Of a stretch of 57,924 bases of DNA, positions 18,019 through 26,685 are shown in pieces (position 1 is the first letter of the stretch; each line of letters opens with the position of its first letter). Below the pieces are notes generated by a model. That model made no database searches and was not told the DNA's origin. It saw only the letters and a program-made list of their open reading frames with translations. Position numbers and translations under genes: made by a program. This DNA is from UBA4408 sp002389785 (GTDB taxonomy: Bacteria > Bacteroidota > Bacteroidia > UBA4408): the NCBI GenBank assembly GCA_035438985.1, contig DAORJK010000018.1:1-57924 (forward strand). The letters are read 5' to 3'.

Positions 18019-19575
18019 TTAAAAATCAAATTTAATTCCTTGTGCCAGAGGTAAACTCGTGCTGTAATTGATGGTGTTGGTTTGGCGGCGCATGTATGCT
18101 TTCCAGGCATCGCTTCCACTTTCTCTTCCGCCTCCTGTTTCCTTTTCTCCACCAAAAGCTCCTCCAATTTCGGCACCGGATGTCCCAATATTTACATTGG
18201 CAATTCCACAATCACTACCTTGCACCGAAAGGAATTTTTCCATTTCGCGCATGTTCGTTGTGAAGATGGCTGATGATAAACCTTGTGGAACCCCATTTTG
18301 TAAATCGATTGCTTCTTCAATAGTACTGTACTTCATCACATATAAAATCGGAGCGAAAGTTTCTTCGCACACTTTTTTACTGTTGTTTTTCACTTCGATG
18401 ATGCATGGATTCACATAGCAACCTGATTCGTAGCCTGCACCTTCCATGCTATTTCCACCACATAAAACTTTTCCGCCCTCTGATTTTGCTGCTTCAATTG
18501 CCGCAGTAAATTCTTTTACTGCACCTGCATCAATGAGAGGACCAACATGATTGCTTTCGTCCAATGGATTTCCAATTCGAAGTTGTGTATAAGCCTTTTT
18601 TAATGAGTCAATGGTTTTGTCGTAAACACTTTCATGAACGATTAGTCGGCGTGTTGAGGTACATCGTTGACCAGCTGTTCCAACTGCTCCAAACACTACT
18701 CCTGGAACTAACAATTTCATATCGGCATTTTCAGAAACGATGATGGCGTTGTTTCCACCTAGTTCTAATATTGTTTTTCCGAAACGCTCGGCAACCATGG
18801 AAGAAACTCTACGTCCTATACGAGTTGAGCCGGTGAAAGAAACCATTGGGATTCGCTTGTCGGCATTCATCAAATCACCCGTTTCATTTCCAATTAAAAC
18901 ACAACTTACACCTTCGGGAACATTATTGGTTCTAAGCACATCCGCAATTATATTTTGGCAAGCGATTGCACACAATGGAGTTTTGGAACTCGGTTTCCAT
19001 ACACATACATCACCACAAACCCAAGCTATAGCAGCATTCCAGCTCCAAACCGCCACCGGAAAATTAAAGGCAGAAATTACTCCAACAATTCCAAGTGGGT
19101 GCCATTGTTCGTACATACGGTGTTGAGGACGTTCGCTGTGCATGCTTAAACCGTAAAGCTGGCGAGATAAACCCACTGCAAAATCGCAGATATCAATCAT
19201 TTCCTGCACTTCTCCTTTACCTTCCTGCAAGCTTTTTCCCATTTCGTAAGAAACCAGTTCACCCAATTCATTTTTAAATTTACGGAATTGCTCACCCATT
19301 TGACGAACAATTTCTCCTCGCTTTGGTGCGGGAATCATGCGCCAAACTTTGAAGGCTTCTTCTGCAGTTTTAATGGTGCGTTCGTAATCTTCTGCTGTTG
19401 CAGCATTCGCACTTGCTATCAGTTTACCATCTACAGGTGAATAAGAATCAATCTTTTTCCCTTTGGTTTGCACATGCAATAAACCGGTGGAGGCACCATA
19501 ATTTTGTGGCTTAATTCCCAATTTTTCGAGAGAGCTTTGTATGCCTGATTTTTTTTCTACTGTAGTTGTGCTCAT
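18019..19575 (-). CDS. ALDH7-family aldehyde dehydrogenase (piperideine-6-carboxylate/aminoadipate semialdehyde dehydrogenase type)
   Basis: At 518 residues this NAD-dependent dehydrogenase resembles antiquitin. The oxyanion Asn lies in SAFNFPVAVWSWN (about N171), the general base Glu in ELGGNNAIIV (E271), and the catalytic Cys in GTAGQRCTSTRR (C305). The ELGGNN and GQRCTSTRR forms are characteristic of ALDH7A1-like enzymes, which oxidise alpha-aminoadipate semialdehyde in lysine degradation. The N-terminus (SLEKLGIKPQNYGASTG) also suits that subgroup. It stands alone between a -7 element upstream and a terminator downstream. Substrate is inferred from family; other lysine catabolic genes are not in the window. 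Confidence 0.92.
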   Translation of the reverse strand: MSTTTVEKKSGIQSSLEKLGIKPQNYGASTGLLHVQTKGKKIDSYSPVDGKLIASANAATAEDYERTIKTAEEAFKVWRMIPAPKRGEIVRQMGEQFRKFKNELGELVSYEMGKSLQEGKGEVQEMIDICDFAVGLSRQLYGLSMHSERPQHRMYEQWHPLGIVGVISAFNFPVAVWSWNAAIAWVCGDVCVWKPSSKTPLCAIACQNIIADVLRTNNVPEGVSCVLIGNETGDLMNADKRIPMVSFTGSTRIGRRVSSMVAERFGKTILELGGNNAIIVSENADMKLLVPGVVFGAVGTAGQRCTSTRRLIVHESVYDKTIDSLKKAYTQLRIGNPLDESNHVGPLIDAGAVKEFTAAIEAAKSEGGKVLCGGNSMEGAGYESGCYVNPCIIEVKNNSKKVCEETFAPILYVMKYSTIEEAIDLQNGVPQGLSSAIFTTNMREMEKFLSVQGSDCGIANVNIGTSGAEIGGAFGGEKETGGGRESGSDAWKAYMRRQTNTINYSTSLPLAQGIKFDF

Positions 19576-19605
19576 AGCTTTTTGTTTTGCTGATTTTTAA
19601 GGCTG

Positions 19606-19613
19606 CAAAGTTA
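19606..19613 (-). promoter_or_regulatory. Candidate -7 element for the ALDH gene
   Basis: Minus-strand TAACTTTG followed by C matches TAnnTTTG exactly, about 30 bases before the ALDH ATG. A TTTC about 19 bases upstream is a poor -33 candidate. Confidence 0.5.
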
Positions 19614-19761
19614 ATGAATTGTAGTGAAAGAATATCGATACAGTAATAATAATCGCTCTTAATGCTAGCTGTTTTAGGATTACAAAAAAAGGTTGTTCAA
19701 AAATTTGCTTTAAGAATTTAATCCAACAGCAACTTTGCAAAGAAAAGCCTCAGCAGTTATA

Positions 19762-19800
19762 AAAAAGCGGAAACAATCGCTCTCGCTCTCATTCCCGCTC
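19762..19800 (-). terminator. Terminator-like hairpin after the CAU tRNA
   Basis: Reading away from the tRNA, AGCGG (with a bulged G before AA) pairs with TTCCGCT and a T6 run follows. The long loop is a GAGAATGAG-like purine stretch resembling the array beyond tRNA-Ala at 48.7-48.9 kb. Confidence 0.45.
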
Positions 19801-19807
19801 TATTTTG

Positions 19808-19881
19808 TGGGCCCACTTGGGCTCGAACCAAGGACCAAAAGATTATGAGTCTTCTACTCTAACCAACTGAGCTATAGGCCC
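19808..19881 (-). tRNA. tRNA with CAU anticodon, probably tRNA-Ile2 (k2CAU), less likely elongator tRNA-Met
   Basis: The 74-base cloverleaf is complete. The acceptor GGGCCTA pairs with TGGGCCC with one G-U. The D arm is GCTC/GAGT, the anticodon loop CTCATAA, and the T arm CTTGG-TTCGAGC-CCAAG; the discriminator is A and CCA is not encoded. It lacks the GGG/CCC anticodon stem of initiator tRNA. Bases C4-G69, C5-G68 and U12-A23 are present; these are the known determinants for the lysidine synthetase TilS in E. coli, so the isoleucine AUA-reading tRNA is favoured over methionine. Confidence 0.9.
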
Positions 19882-19905
19882 GCATTTTTAAGGAGTGCAA
19901 AAGTA

Positions 19906-19913
19906 TATATTTG
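19906..19913 (+). promoter_or_regulatory. Candidate -7 element for the HAD phosphatase gene
   Basis: TATATTTG followed by C is an exact TAnnTTTG match 30 bases upstream of the preferred ATG at 19944. The position shows that a TTG start at 19911 would lie inside the promoter and is therefore wrong. Confidence 0.5.
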
Positions 19914-19943
19914 CACGTAAAAAACAAATTTACGCAAGTACTT

Positions 19944-20585
19944 ATGCAAACTCAAAACTTACATCGTATAAAGAACCTTGTAATAGATATGGGCGGTGTA
20001 ATCATTGATATAGATTATAATCTTACCGCTCGAGCATTTGAAAAACACGGAATCAAAGACTTTGAGCATATTTTTACACAAGCTAAGCAACTGGGGTTTA
20101 TTGATGAATTTGAAAAAGGAACTATAACTCCTTCCCAATTTAGAAATGAGTTAAAAAAATGTGCAAATATTCAACTTAGTGATGACCTAATTGACACCTG
20201 TTGGAATGCACTTATTCTTGATTTTACACAAGAAAAGTTACAACTGGTACAGGCCCTTTCGAAGCAATACAACTTGTTTTTGCTGAGTAATAACAATGCC
20301 ATTCATTTCCAAAAATTAATTAGCAAAATCGAACAAGTAGTTCCCTTTACAGACTTCAGTAGCTTATTCCTAAAAAACTATTATTCGCATCAGCTAAAAA
20401 TGCGAAAACCGGATGCTGAAATATTTAATTATGTGCTTCAGCAAAATAATTTATTGCGGGATGAAACCTTGTTTATTGATGATTCAATTCAACATATTCA
20501 ATCGGCAGAAAAAATTGGAATACCTTGTTTGTTCGTTCGTTCTTCAAGTACTTTGTCGGATTTTTTTGACATGAAAAAACACTAA
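19944..20585 (+). CDS. HAD-superfamily hydrolase, YihX-like phosphatase
   Basis: At 213 residues the protein begins MQTQNLHRIKNLVIDMGGVI. The HAD motif I (IDMGGVIIDID) resembles that of the YihX/epoxide-hydrolase-like HAD subgroup. Motif II is LFLLSNNN (Ser/Asn), motif III the Lys in MRKPDAEIFNYVL, and motif IV TLFIDDSIQHI. An intervening helical cap (about 20-95) is of subclass I. Such enzymes usually dephosphorylate sugar phosphates or other small metabolites; the substrate cannot be set from sequence. It is monocistronic, just beyond the tRNA gene and divergent from it. Confidence 0.88.
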   Translation: MQTQNLHRIKNLVIDMGGVIIDIDYNLTARAFEKHGIKDFEHIFTQAKQLGFIDEFEKGTITPSQFRNELKKCANIQLSDDLIDTCWNALILDFTQEKLQLVQALSKQYNLFLLSNNNAIHFQKLISKIEQVVPFTDFSSLFLKNYYSHQLKMRKPDAEIFNYVLQQNNLLRDETLFIDDSIQHIQSAEKIGIPCLFVRSSSTLSDFFDMKKH

Positions 20586-20629
20586 GTGCGAGGAAAAAAA
20601 AATCATTTCTTTATCGCTCCTTTTTTATT

Positions 20630-20637
20630 TAAGTTTG
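20630..20637 (+). promoter_or_regulatory. Candidate -7 element for the etfB-folA operon
   Basis: TAAGTTTG followed by C matches TAnnTTTG exactly, 28 bases before the etfB ATG; no clear -33 TTG. Confidence 0.5.
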
Positions 20638-20665
20638 CAAACAGTATAAAAAATCATACACAAAC

Positions 20666-21406
20666 ATGAAAATCTTAGTTTGCATCAGTAAAGCTCCCGA
20701 TACTACTACAAAAATTGCGTTTAAAGATAACGATACCCGTTTTAATGAGGATAATGTTCAGTACATAGTTAACCCTTACGACGAATGGTATGCTTTGGTG
20801 CGAGCTCTTGAATTGAAAGAAAGTCTTGGTGGTAATGTTACCATTATTAATGTTGGTCCTGCCGATAATGATGCAGTAATTCGAAAGGCATTGGCCATTG
20901 GTGCTGATGATGCAGTTAGAATTGATGCTGACCCAAGTGATGCCTATTATGTTGCTGAACAAATAGCAAATCATGCAAAAAGCGGCAATTACGATTTAAT
21001 TATGACCGGTAAAGAAACGATTAACTACAATGGCGCTTCAATTGGGGCCATGTTAGCGGAATTGCTCGATTTGCCCTTTGTATCGCTCGCAACAAAATTG
21101 GAAATGAGTGGAAATACAGCCACCATTGAACACGATATTGACGGCGGAACAGAAGTTGTTGAATGTACAACACCTTTGGTTTTGAGTGCGAATAAAGGAA
21201 TGGCTGAAGCACGTATTCCTAACATGCGTGGAATTATGGCTGCGCGAACAAAGCCTTTAACGGTTGTTCCGGTTGCTAATGCTGAAGTATTAACATCCAT
21301 TAAAAATTATCAACTCGCTGCAGGAAGAGTTGATTGTAAGTACATATCGGCTGATAAGCCGGAAGAGTTAATTGACTTGTTGCACAACGTAGCTAAGGTA
21401 ATTTAA
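20666..21406 (+). CDS. etfB: Electron transfer flavoprotein beta subunit
   Basis: This is the AMP-binding partner of EtfA. The 246 residues show the ETF-beta layout: MKILVCISKAPDTTTKI at the start, YIVNPYDEWYALVRALELKE, IRKALAIGADDAVRID, the LIMTGKETINYNGASIGAML signature, and LVLSANKGMAEARIPNMRGI. ETF collects electrons from acyl-CoA and related dehydrogenases and passes them to the quinone pool through ETF:quinone oxidoreductase. etfA follows 59 bases on, as usual. The pair heads a same-direction run that continues to the folate and thymidylate genes. Confidence 0.97.
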   Translation: MKILVCISKAPDTTTKIAFKDNDTRFNEDNVQYIVNPYDEWYALVRALELKESLGGNVTIINVGPADNDAVIRKALAIGADDAVRIDADPSDAYYVAEQIANHAKSGNYDLIMTGKETINYNGASIGAMLAELLDLPFVSLATKLEMSGNTATIEHDIDGGTEVVECTTPLVLSANKGMAEARIPNMRGIMAARTKPLTVVPVANAEVLTSIKNYQLAAGRVDCKYISADKPEELIDLLHNVAKVI

Positions 21407-21465
21407 CTTGCACGATTGAAACGAAAATAGAACCAGATAAAACAATCACTGAAATCCCTATATAA

Positions 21466-22446
21466 ATGTCAGTTATAGTAATCGCCGAACTATCAAAAGG
21501 AAAAATTAAGAAGGCTTCATTGGAAGCAACGAATTATGCTGCAAAAATTGCAAGTCAATTAAGTACCTCCGTTACAGCAGTTATTATTGCTAAAGCCGCT
21601 GAGGCATCATTGAGCGATTTAGGAAAAGCAGGTGCAAGTAAAGTGCTTTGCATCAGCAACGACAAATTAGCTTCTCAGGATTCGCAATTAATGACAAAAG
21701 CCTTGGAACAGGCAGTTGCAGCGGAATCGGCAGATGTTGTTGTTTTTTCACACGACTTTACTTCAAAAGCTGTTGCCCCACGATTAGCAGCCAAATTAAA
21801 AGCTGGATTCGTTCCTGCTGCAGTTGGTTATCCAAGCATTGAAGGGTCGGCTTTTTCAGTGAAGAAAAATGTGTTTTCAGGTAAAGCAATAGCGGATTAT
21901 GTCATTCATTCTACAAAAAAAATAATTGCTTTACTTCCTAATTCATTTCCTGTAACGTTAGGAGACGGAAGTGCTGAAATAGTTGATTTTTCAGTTAATT
22001 TAGAAGGAATTGAATCACGCATTAAAGTAAAAGAAGTTAAAAAAGAAAGCAATGAATTATCACTGCCTGAAGCTGAATTGGTAGTGAGTGCAGGACGGGG
22101 AATGAAAGGTCCTGAAAATTGGGGCATTGTGGAAGATCTTGCAAAATCTTTGGGTGCAGCAACAGCTTGTTCACGACCTGTAAGTGATATAGGATGGCGT
22201 CCGCATCATGAGCACGTAGGACAAACGGGTATTGCAATTCGTCCTAATTTATACATTGCCATCGGTATTTCGGGTGCTATACAGCATTTGGCCGGTGTAA
22301 ACGGAAGTAAAACAATTGTTGTGATAAATAAGGATCCGGAAGCTCCCTTTTTTAAAGCAGCCGATTATGGTATTGTGGGAGATGCATTTGAAATTGTTCC
22401 CAAGTTAACTGCAGCTATTAAGCAATTTAAAGCAAATCAACATTAA
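21466..22446 (+). CDS. etfA: Electron transfer flavoprotein alpha subunit
   Basis: The FAD-carrying ETF subunit, 326 residues. The N-terminal ETF domain starts MSVIVIAELSKGKIKKASLE. The C-terminal FAD domain holds VSAGRGMKGPENWGIVEDLA, CSRPVSDIGWRPHHEHVGQT, IAIGISGAIQHLAGVNGS and the closing VVINKDPEAPFFKAADYGIV. These are the conserved flavin-binding segments. Length and domain order are normal. A short GC hairpin follows the stop, so full-length transcripts into the next genes may be partly attenuated. Confidence 0.97.
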   Translation: MSVIVIAELSKGKIKKASLEATNYAAKIASQLSTSVTAVIIAKAAEASLSDLGKAGASKVLCISNDKLASQDSQLMTKALEQAVAAESADVVVFSHDFTSKAVAPRLAAKLKAGFVPAAVGYPSIEGSAFSVKKNVFSGKAIADYVIHSTKKIIALLPNSFPVTLGDGSAEIVDFSVNLEGIESRIKVKEVKKESNELSLPEAELVVSAGRGMKGPENWGIVEDLAKSLGAATACSRPVSDIGWRPHHEHVGQTGIAIRPNLYIAIGISGAIQHLAGVNGSKTIVVINKDPEAPFFKAADYGIVGDAFEIVPKLTAAIKQFKANQH

Positions 22447-22463
22447 TTAGTAGTTGAGCAAAA

Positions 22464-22484
22464 GGCGGTAATACCGCTTTTTGT
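22464..22484 (+). terminator. Weak hairpin with T run after etfA
   Basis: GCGGT and ACCGC pair around AAT, flanked by AAAG and TTTTTG. The short stem suggests partial termination inside the operon. Confidence 0.4.
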
Positions 22485-22501
22485 GTTTCTAAAATAACAC
22501 T

Positions 22502-23101
22502 ATGCGAAAAATTAAACTTGAAATTTTAAGTTTATCCTATAGCCAAACTCATTCGAGTTCCTTTACATTGGTATTAATTGAGCCAAAGAAAAACAAAAAA
22601 CTTCCCATCATTATTGGCAGTGCCGAAGCTCAATCTATAGCGATGCAGTTGGAAAAAATGGTTTCACCTCGTCCACTGAGTCATGATATTATTAAATCCT
22701 TTGCTGATAAATTTGCTATTCAAGTAACCGAAATCATTATCTACAACCTAATTGAAGGAGTATTTTTTTCAAAACTAATTTGTAACAATGGTGGTCAGGA
22801 AGAAGAAATAGATTCGCGTACATCTGATGCAGTTGCCATTGCTCTTCGTTTTAATTGTCCCATTTATACCTATGATTTTATTTTGAGCACTGCCGGTATT
22901 TTGCTGGAAGATGATGTGCTGGAAGATTTGCAAAAAGAAAATGAAGCAGATGATAACAGCAATATACATGACCCTCAAACTGAATTTAGTTCGTATACCT
23001 CAGATGAGCTAAAACATCAGTTAAATAAAGCGTTAGAAGAAGAAGACTATGAACGTGCCACCCAGCTTAGGGACGAAATAGCTAAACGAAAAAACACTTA
23101 A
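22502..23101 (+). CDS. Bifunctional nuclease family (DUF151) protein with C-terminal UVR motif
   Basis: At 199 residues it begins with the BFN/DUF151 pattern (KIKLEILSLSYSQTHSSSFT, LPIIIGSAEAQSIAMQLEKM, RPLSHDIIKSFADKF, DSRTSDAVAIALRFNCPIYT). Plant and Mycobacterium relatives have been reported to have nuclease activity. Residues about 160-198 (SSYTSDELKHQLNKALEEED, then YERATQLRDEIAKRK) form a UvrB/UvrC-type UVR helix pair that usually mediates protein contacts. Gaps are 55 bases from etfA and 13 to the nucleoside transporter. The setting with nucleoside uptake and thymidylate synthesis suggests a link to nucleotide turnover or repair, inferred only. Confidence 0.9.
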   Translation: MRKIKLEILSLSYSQTHSSSFTLVLIEPKKNKKLPIIIGSAEAQSIAMQLEKMVSPRPLSHDIIKSFADKFAIQVTEIIIYNLIEGVFFSKLICNNGGQEEEIDSRTSDAVAIALRFNCPIYTYDFILSTAGILLEDDVLEDLQKENEADDNSNIHDPQTEFSSYTSDELKHQLNKALEEEDYERATQLRDEIAKRKNT

Positions 23102-23114
23102 AAACCAATATTAT

Positions 23115-24350
23115 ATGGAGCAATTTACCGGATTGTTAGGCGTAGCATTAATTTTTACCATTGCATTTCTATTTTCAAATAATCGTAAAGCAATTAATTA
23201 CAGATTGGTGGTGAGCGGTGTTGCCTTGCAAGTGGTGATTGCCATATTAATTTTAAAAATTCCACCAGTTACACGATTTTTTCAAACCTTAGGTAAAGGG
23301 ATGCAAAAAATAGAACAATTTGCAAAGGAAGGGGCCAATTTTGTATATGGGGGTATTGGTACGATAGGCTTTGATGGAAGTGTTGGTAATTATGCTGCTC
23401 CGCATACCTTTGTTTTTGCTTTCAACATTACTGCAACCATCATTTTGGTATGTGTGCTTGTAGCCATATTTTATTACGCCGGTATTATGCAAAGAGTAGT
23501 TTCGGTGATTGCTAAGGCTATGAATTTTATAATGCGTGTGAGCGGTGCTGAAGCTTTGAGTAATGTTGCCAGTGCATTTGTTGGTCAAGTAGAAGCACAA
23601 GTAATGATACGACCGTATTTATCGAGCATGACTAAAAGTGAATTGCTGGCCAGTATGAGTGGAAGTCTTGCCTGTATTGCCGGAGGTATTTTAATTGTGT
23701 ACACATCTATGGGTGCCAAGGCCGAGTATTTAATAGCAGCAAGTTTGATGGCGGCTCCCGGAGCTTTGGTAATTTCGAAAATAGTATTTCCCGAAACAGA
23801 AGAGTCGCAAACAATGGGTAATGTTAAACTGGAAGTTAAAAGCGAGTACAGTAATTTAATTGATGCGATTAGTCATGGTGCTGCCGAAGGTTTTAAAATA
23901 TCCATGAATGTAATTGCAATGTTGATTGGATTTATTGCATTAATTGCTATGGTGAACTGGATATTGGGACATATTTACACCGGACTAACTTTGGATTTTA
24001 TTTTTGGAAAATTATTTTATCCACTTGCTTGGAGCATGGGTATTCCTGCAAGCGATGTAAGCAATGCGGCAACCTTACTCGGACAAAAAATTACTGTAAA
24101 CGAATTTGTTGCATTTAAAAATTTAACCAGTAATGCGGTTCCGGTTTTAACTGAAAAAGGAACCCTCATTATTAGTATCGCTATTTGTGGATTTGCAAAT
24201 TTCAGTAGTGTAGGAATGCAGATTGGAGGAATTGGAGCATTAGCTCCGGAGCGTAGAGCAGATTTAGCCAAATTAGGAATGAAGGCTTTGCTTTGTGGTA
24301 CTCTTGCCTCCTATTTATCAGCCACAATTGCCGGAATATTAATGGGATAA
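23115..24350 (+). CDS. Concentrative nucleoside transporter (NupC/CNT family)
   Basis: This is a 411-residue inner-membrane protein with about nine to ten hydrophobic segments. CNT family landmarks are visible: the N-terminal FRQ-like first helices, then GAEALSNVASAFVGQVEAQV (the selective loop near residue 150), LACIAGGILIVYTSMGA, APGALVISKIVFPETEE, SDVSNAATLLGQKITVNEFV and the final CGFANFSSVGMQIGGIGALA. It takes up nucleosides with protons or sodium. In this operon, uptake of deoxynucleosides or uridine would feed the same pool as ThyA. It precedes thyA by 25 bases. Confidence 0.94.
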   Translation: MEQFTGLLGVALIFTIAFLFSNNRKAINYRLVVSGVALQVVIAILILKIPPVTRFFQTLGKGMQKIEQFAKEGANFVYGGIGTIGFDGSVGNYAAPHTFVFAFNITATIILVCVLVAIFYYAGIMQRVVSVIAKAMNFIMRVSGAEALSNVASAFVGQVEAQVMIRPYLSSMTKSELLASMSGSLACIAGGILIVYTSMGAKAEYLIAASLMAAPGALVISKIVFPETEESQTMGNVKLEVKSEYSNLIDAISHGAAEGFKISMNVIAMLIGFIALIAMVNWILGHIYTGLTLDFIFGKLFYPLAWSMGIPASDVSNAATLLGQKITVNEFVAFKNLTSNAVPVLTEKGTLIISIAICGFANFSSVGMQIGGIGALAPERRADLAKLGMKALLCGTLASYLSATIAGILMG

Positions 24351-24375
24351 TTTGCAGCCTTTTCACCTTAGTTAA

Positions 24376-25170
24376 ATGAAACAATACCACGACTTAATGC
24401 GTCATGTGCTGGAAAACGGCACCTCTAAAACCGACCGTACCGGTACCGGAACCATCAGTGTTTTTGGCTATCAAATGCGTTTTGATTTGCAACAGGGATT
24501 TCCACTTTTGACAACCAAGAAATTGCATTTAAAATCCATCATTCATGAATTGCTTTGGTTTTTAAAAGGCGATACCAACATTGCATATTTAAAAGAAAAC
24601 GGAGTTAAAATTTGGGACGAATGGGCAGATGAAAACGGCAATCTAGGACCTGTGTATGGCTCCCAATGGCGAAGTTGGCCAACAGCCGATGGACGACACA
24701 TCGATCAAATCAGCCAATTAATACATCAATTGAAAAACAATCCTGATAGTAGACGGATGATTGTAAGTGCTTGGAATGTTGGCGAAATTGAACACATGAA
24801 ACTCCCACCATGTCATGCATTTTTCCAGTTTTACGTAGCCAATGGGAAGCTAAGTTGCCAGTTATATCAACGTAGTGCGGATATTTTTTTAGGAGTTCCA
24901 TTTAATATTGCATCGTATGCTATGCTTACCATGATGATTGCTCAGGTTTGCGATTTACAAGCCGGCGATTTTGTACATACGCTTGGAGATGCGCATTTGT
25001 ATTCAAATCATATTGAACAAGCAAAATTGCAACTCACAAGAGATTTTAGGAAACTACCAACCTTTAAATTGAATCCTGAAGTGAAAGATATTTTTGGTTT
25101 TACTTATGCTGATTTTAGCTTGGAAGGATATGATCCGCATCCGCATATAAAAGCAGAAGTTGCCGTATAA
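24376..25170 (+). CDS. thyA: Thymidylate synthase
   Basis: The enzyme methylates dUMP to dTMP with methylene-tetrahydrofolate. The 264-residue length equals the E. coli type. The catalytic Cys146 lies in LPPCHAFFQFYV, Arg residues in the RTGTGTISVFG loop and SRRMIVSAWN, the dUMP-binding segment is QRSADIFLGVPFNIASYA, and the C-terminus is HIKAEVAV. The gene ends 12 bases before dihydrofolate reductase, which recycles the dihydrofolate that ThyA makes, so the pair is functionally coupled. Confidence 0.98.
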   Translation: MKQYHDLMRHVLENGTSKTDRTGTGTISVFGYQMRFDLQQGFPLLTTKKLHLKSIIHELLWFLKGDTNIAYLKENGVKIWDEWADENGNLGPVYGSQWRSWPTADGRHIDQISQLIHQLKNNPDSRRMIVSAWNVGEIEHMKLPPCHAFFQFYVANGKLSCQLYQRSADIFLGVPFNIASYAMLTMMIAQVCDLQAGDFVHTLGDAHLYSNHIEQAKLQLTRDFRKLPTFKLNPEVKDIFGFTYADFSLEGYDPHPHIKAEVAV

Positions 25171-25182
25171 TTCACGCCCAAA

Positions 25183-25692
25183 ATGAAATCGCCTATACTA
25201 TCTTTAATTGTTGCAGCTGCTGAGAACAATGCCATTGGTAAAAACAATGATTTAATTTGGCATTTACCAACCGACATGAAGTTTTTTAAAGATACTACTA
25301 CCGGGCATTGTGTGATTATGGGGCGTAAAAATTACGATTCAATTCCACTCAAATACCGGCCTTTATCGAACCGAACAAATATTATTGTAACTCGTCAAAA
25401 GGATTTTACTGCTCCCGGTTGTATTGTTGCTCATTCATTAGGAGAAGCTATTGCGCGTGCTAAAGAAATTGAAGAGGTTGAACTTTTTATTATTGGTGGG
25501 GCAGAGATTTATGCGCAAAGTATTTCATTAGTTGACAAAATTTACCTTACACGTGTGCATCATTCGTTTGAAGCTGATGCATTTTTTCCGGAAGTAGATT
25601 TTAAGCACTATAAAATAAGAAGTTCGCTATTTGTGCAGCAGGATACGAAAAATCCATATTCCTTTACCATCACGATTTACGAAAAAAAATAA
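25183..25692 (+). CDS. folA: Dihydrofolate reductase
   Basis: At 169 residues it starts with SLIVAAAENNAIGKNNDLIW, continues with HLPTDMKFFKDTTTGHCVIM and GRKNYDSIP, and has IIGGAEIYAQSI for NADPH and substrate binding. The acidic active-site residue of the family is the Asp in LPTDMKFF. The protein reduces dihydrofolate to tetrahydrofolate. It is the last gene of the etfB-folA run. No terminator was recognised immediately after it. Confidence 0.97.
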   Translation: MKSPILSLIVAAAENNAIGKNNDLIWHLPTDMKFFKDTTTGHCVIMGRKNYDSIPLKYRPLSNRTNIIVTRQKDFTAPGCIVAHSLGEAIARAKEIEEVELFIIGGAEIYAQSISLVDKIYLTRVHHSFEADAFFPEVDFKHYKIRSSLFVQQDTKNPYSFTITIYEKK

Positions 25693-25761
25693 ACCCGATT
25701 AAACTTTTTAAAAAGTTCTTCGTCATAGGTTCATTCCATAATCATTAAAACGTATTTAAAC

Positions 25762-26640
25762 ATGAAAACAACTAAAAGAGTACTAAATTATACCCTTGCG
25801 GTATTTTTTGCCGGAGCCTTACTATTATCTTCTTGTAAAAAAGAAAAGGAAGAAGAAGAAGTAGATACTGATACACAATCAAGTAAGGACAATACACAAG
25901 CTGATTTATATTTTAACGATGTAGCGAACATTGCAGATGAAGCAAGTGAAGGTGATTTAGTAAGTTACAAAACTGCAAACTTTGACGGCTTATTAAGCAA
26001 TTGTGCAAACATTACACGCTTGCATGCCGATAGTACTAATTCAGACACCTTGTTAATTTCCTTTGGTAGCAATGGAGGAACAAATAGCACAGTGAATTGC
26101 CTATGTGCAGACGGACGATTACGAAGGGGAATTATTACTGTAATTTATACCGGAAAATACCGCGATTCTTTGTCGACCCATAACATTAGCTTCTCGAACT
26201 ATTTTGTAAACAATAACCAATTAATTGGAAGTAAAACTGTCACCAATAAAGGAAGAAATTCTGCCGGGCATCCGGTATTTGAAATTGTAGTGAATGGTAC
26301 TTTATTGCTGGCAAACAGCGGAGGTACAGTAACCTGGAATTCGAACCGCACGCGTGAATGGATTGCAGGCTACACCACTTTTGGACCTGGAAATTGGAAT
26401 GATGATGTATACTTAATCAGAGGAACAGCGAGTGGTACTAATGCTGCCGGAAATACATTTAATGCAACTATTATCAATCCTTTGGAACGAGCAATAGGCT
26501 GTCGTTGGTTTAGAAAAGGAACAGTAGAATTCACTCCTTCAGGTAAAGCAACACGCACCATCGACTATGGAACCGGTAATTGTGATGATATTGCCACTGT
26601 TACCATCAATGGCAACACACACACCATTAACTTAAATTAA
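25762..26640 (+). CDS. Hypothetical lipoprotein
   Basis: The 292 residues begin with a lipoprotein signal (LNYTLAVFFAGALLLSSC; Cys about 25). A very acidic/basic linker (KKEKEEEEVDTDTQ) follows. The mature part is a beta-rich domain with several Cys (ANITRLHADST, NCLCADGRLRRGIITVIYTG, ERAIGCRWFRKGTVEFTPSG). I do not recognise a characterised family, but similar lipoproteins with the RGIITVIYTGKYRDS segment are common in Bacteroidota. It is monocistronic: it lies 70 bases after folA and is closed by a bidirectional terminator. Confidence 0.8.
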   Translation: MKTTKRVLNYTLAVFFAGALLLSSCKKEKEEEEVDTDTQSSKDNTQADLYFNDVANIADEASEGDLVSYKTANFDGLLSNCANITRLHADSTNSDTLLISFGSNGGTNSTVNCLCADGRLRRGIITVIYTGKYRDSLSTHNISFSNYFVNNNQLIGSKTVTNKGRNSAGHPVFEIVVNGTLLLANSGGTVTWNSNRTREWIAGYTTFGPGNWNDDVYLIRGTASGTNAAGNTFNATIINPLERAIGCRWFRKGTVEFTPSGKATRTIDYGTGNCDDIATVTINGNTHTINLN

Positions 26641-26648
26641 GCAAGTAA

Positions 26649-26684
26649 CAAAAAAAAGCTGCAGGATTATGCAGCTTTTTTTTT
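26649..26684. terminator. Bidirectional intrinsic terminator
   Basis: AAAAAGCTGCA (26653-26663) pairs with TGCAGCTTTTT (26670-26680) around GGATTA, with A9 and T9 tracts. It separates the convergent lipoprotein and DUF937-like genes. Confidence 0.88.
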
Positions 26685-26685
26685 A

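Noticed and set aside
18019..18188. Extending the minus-strand lipoprotein gene upstream to 18188
   Set aside because: That would place about 57 codons within the aldehyde dehydrogenase coding region in another frame; the signal peptide lies much later.
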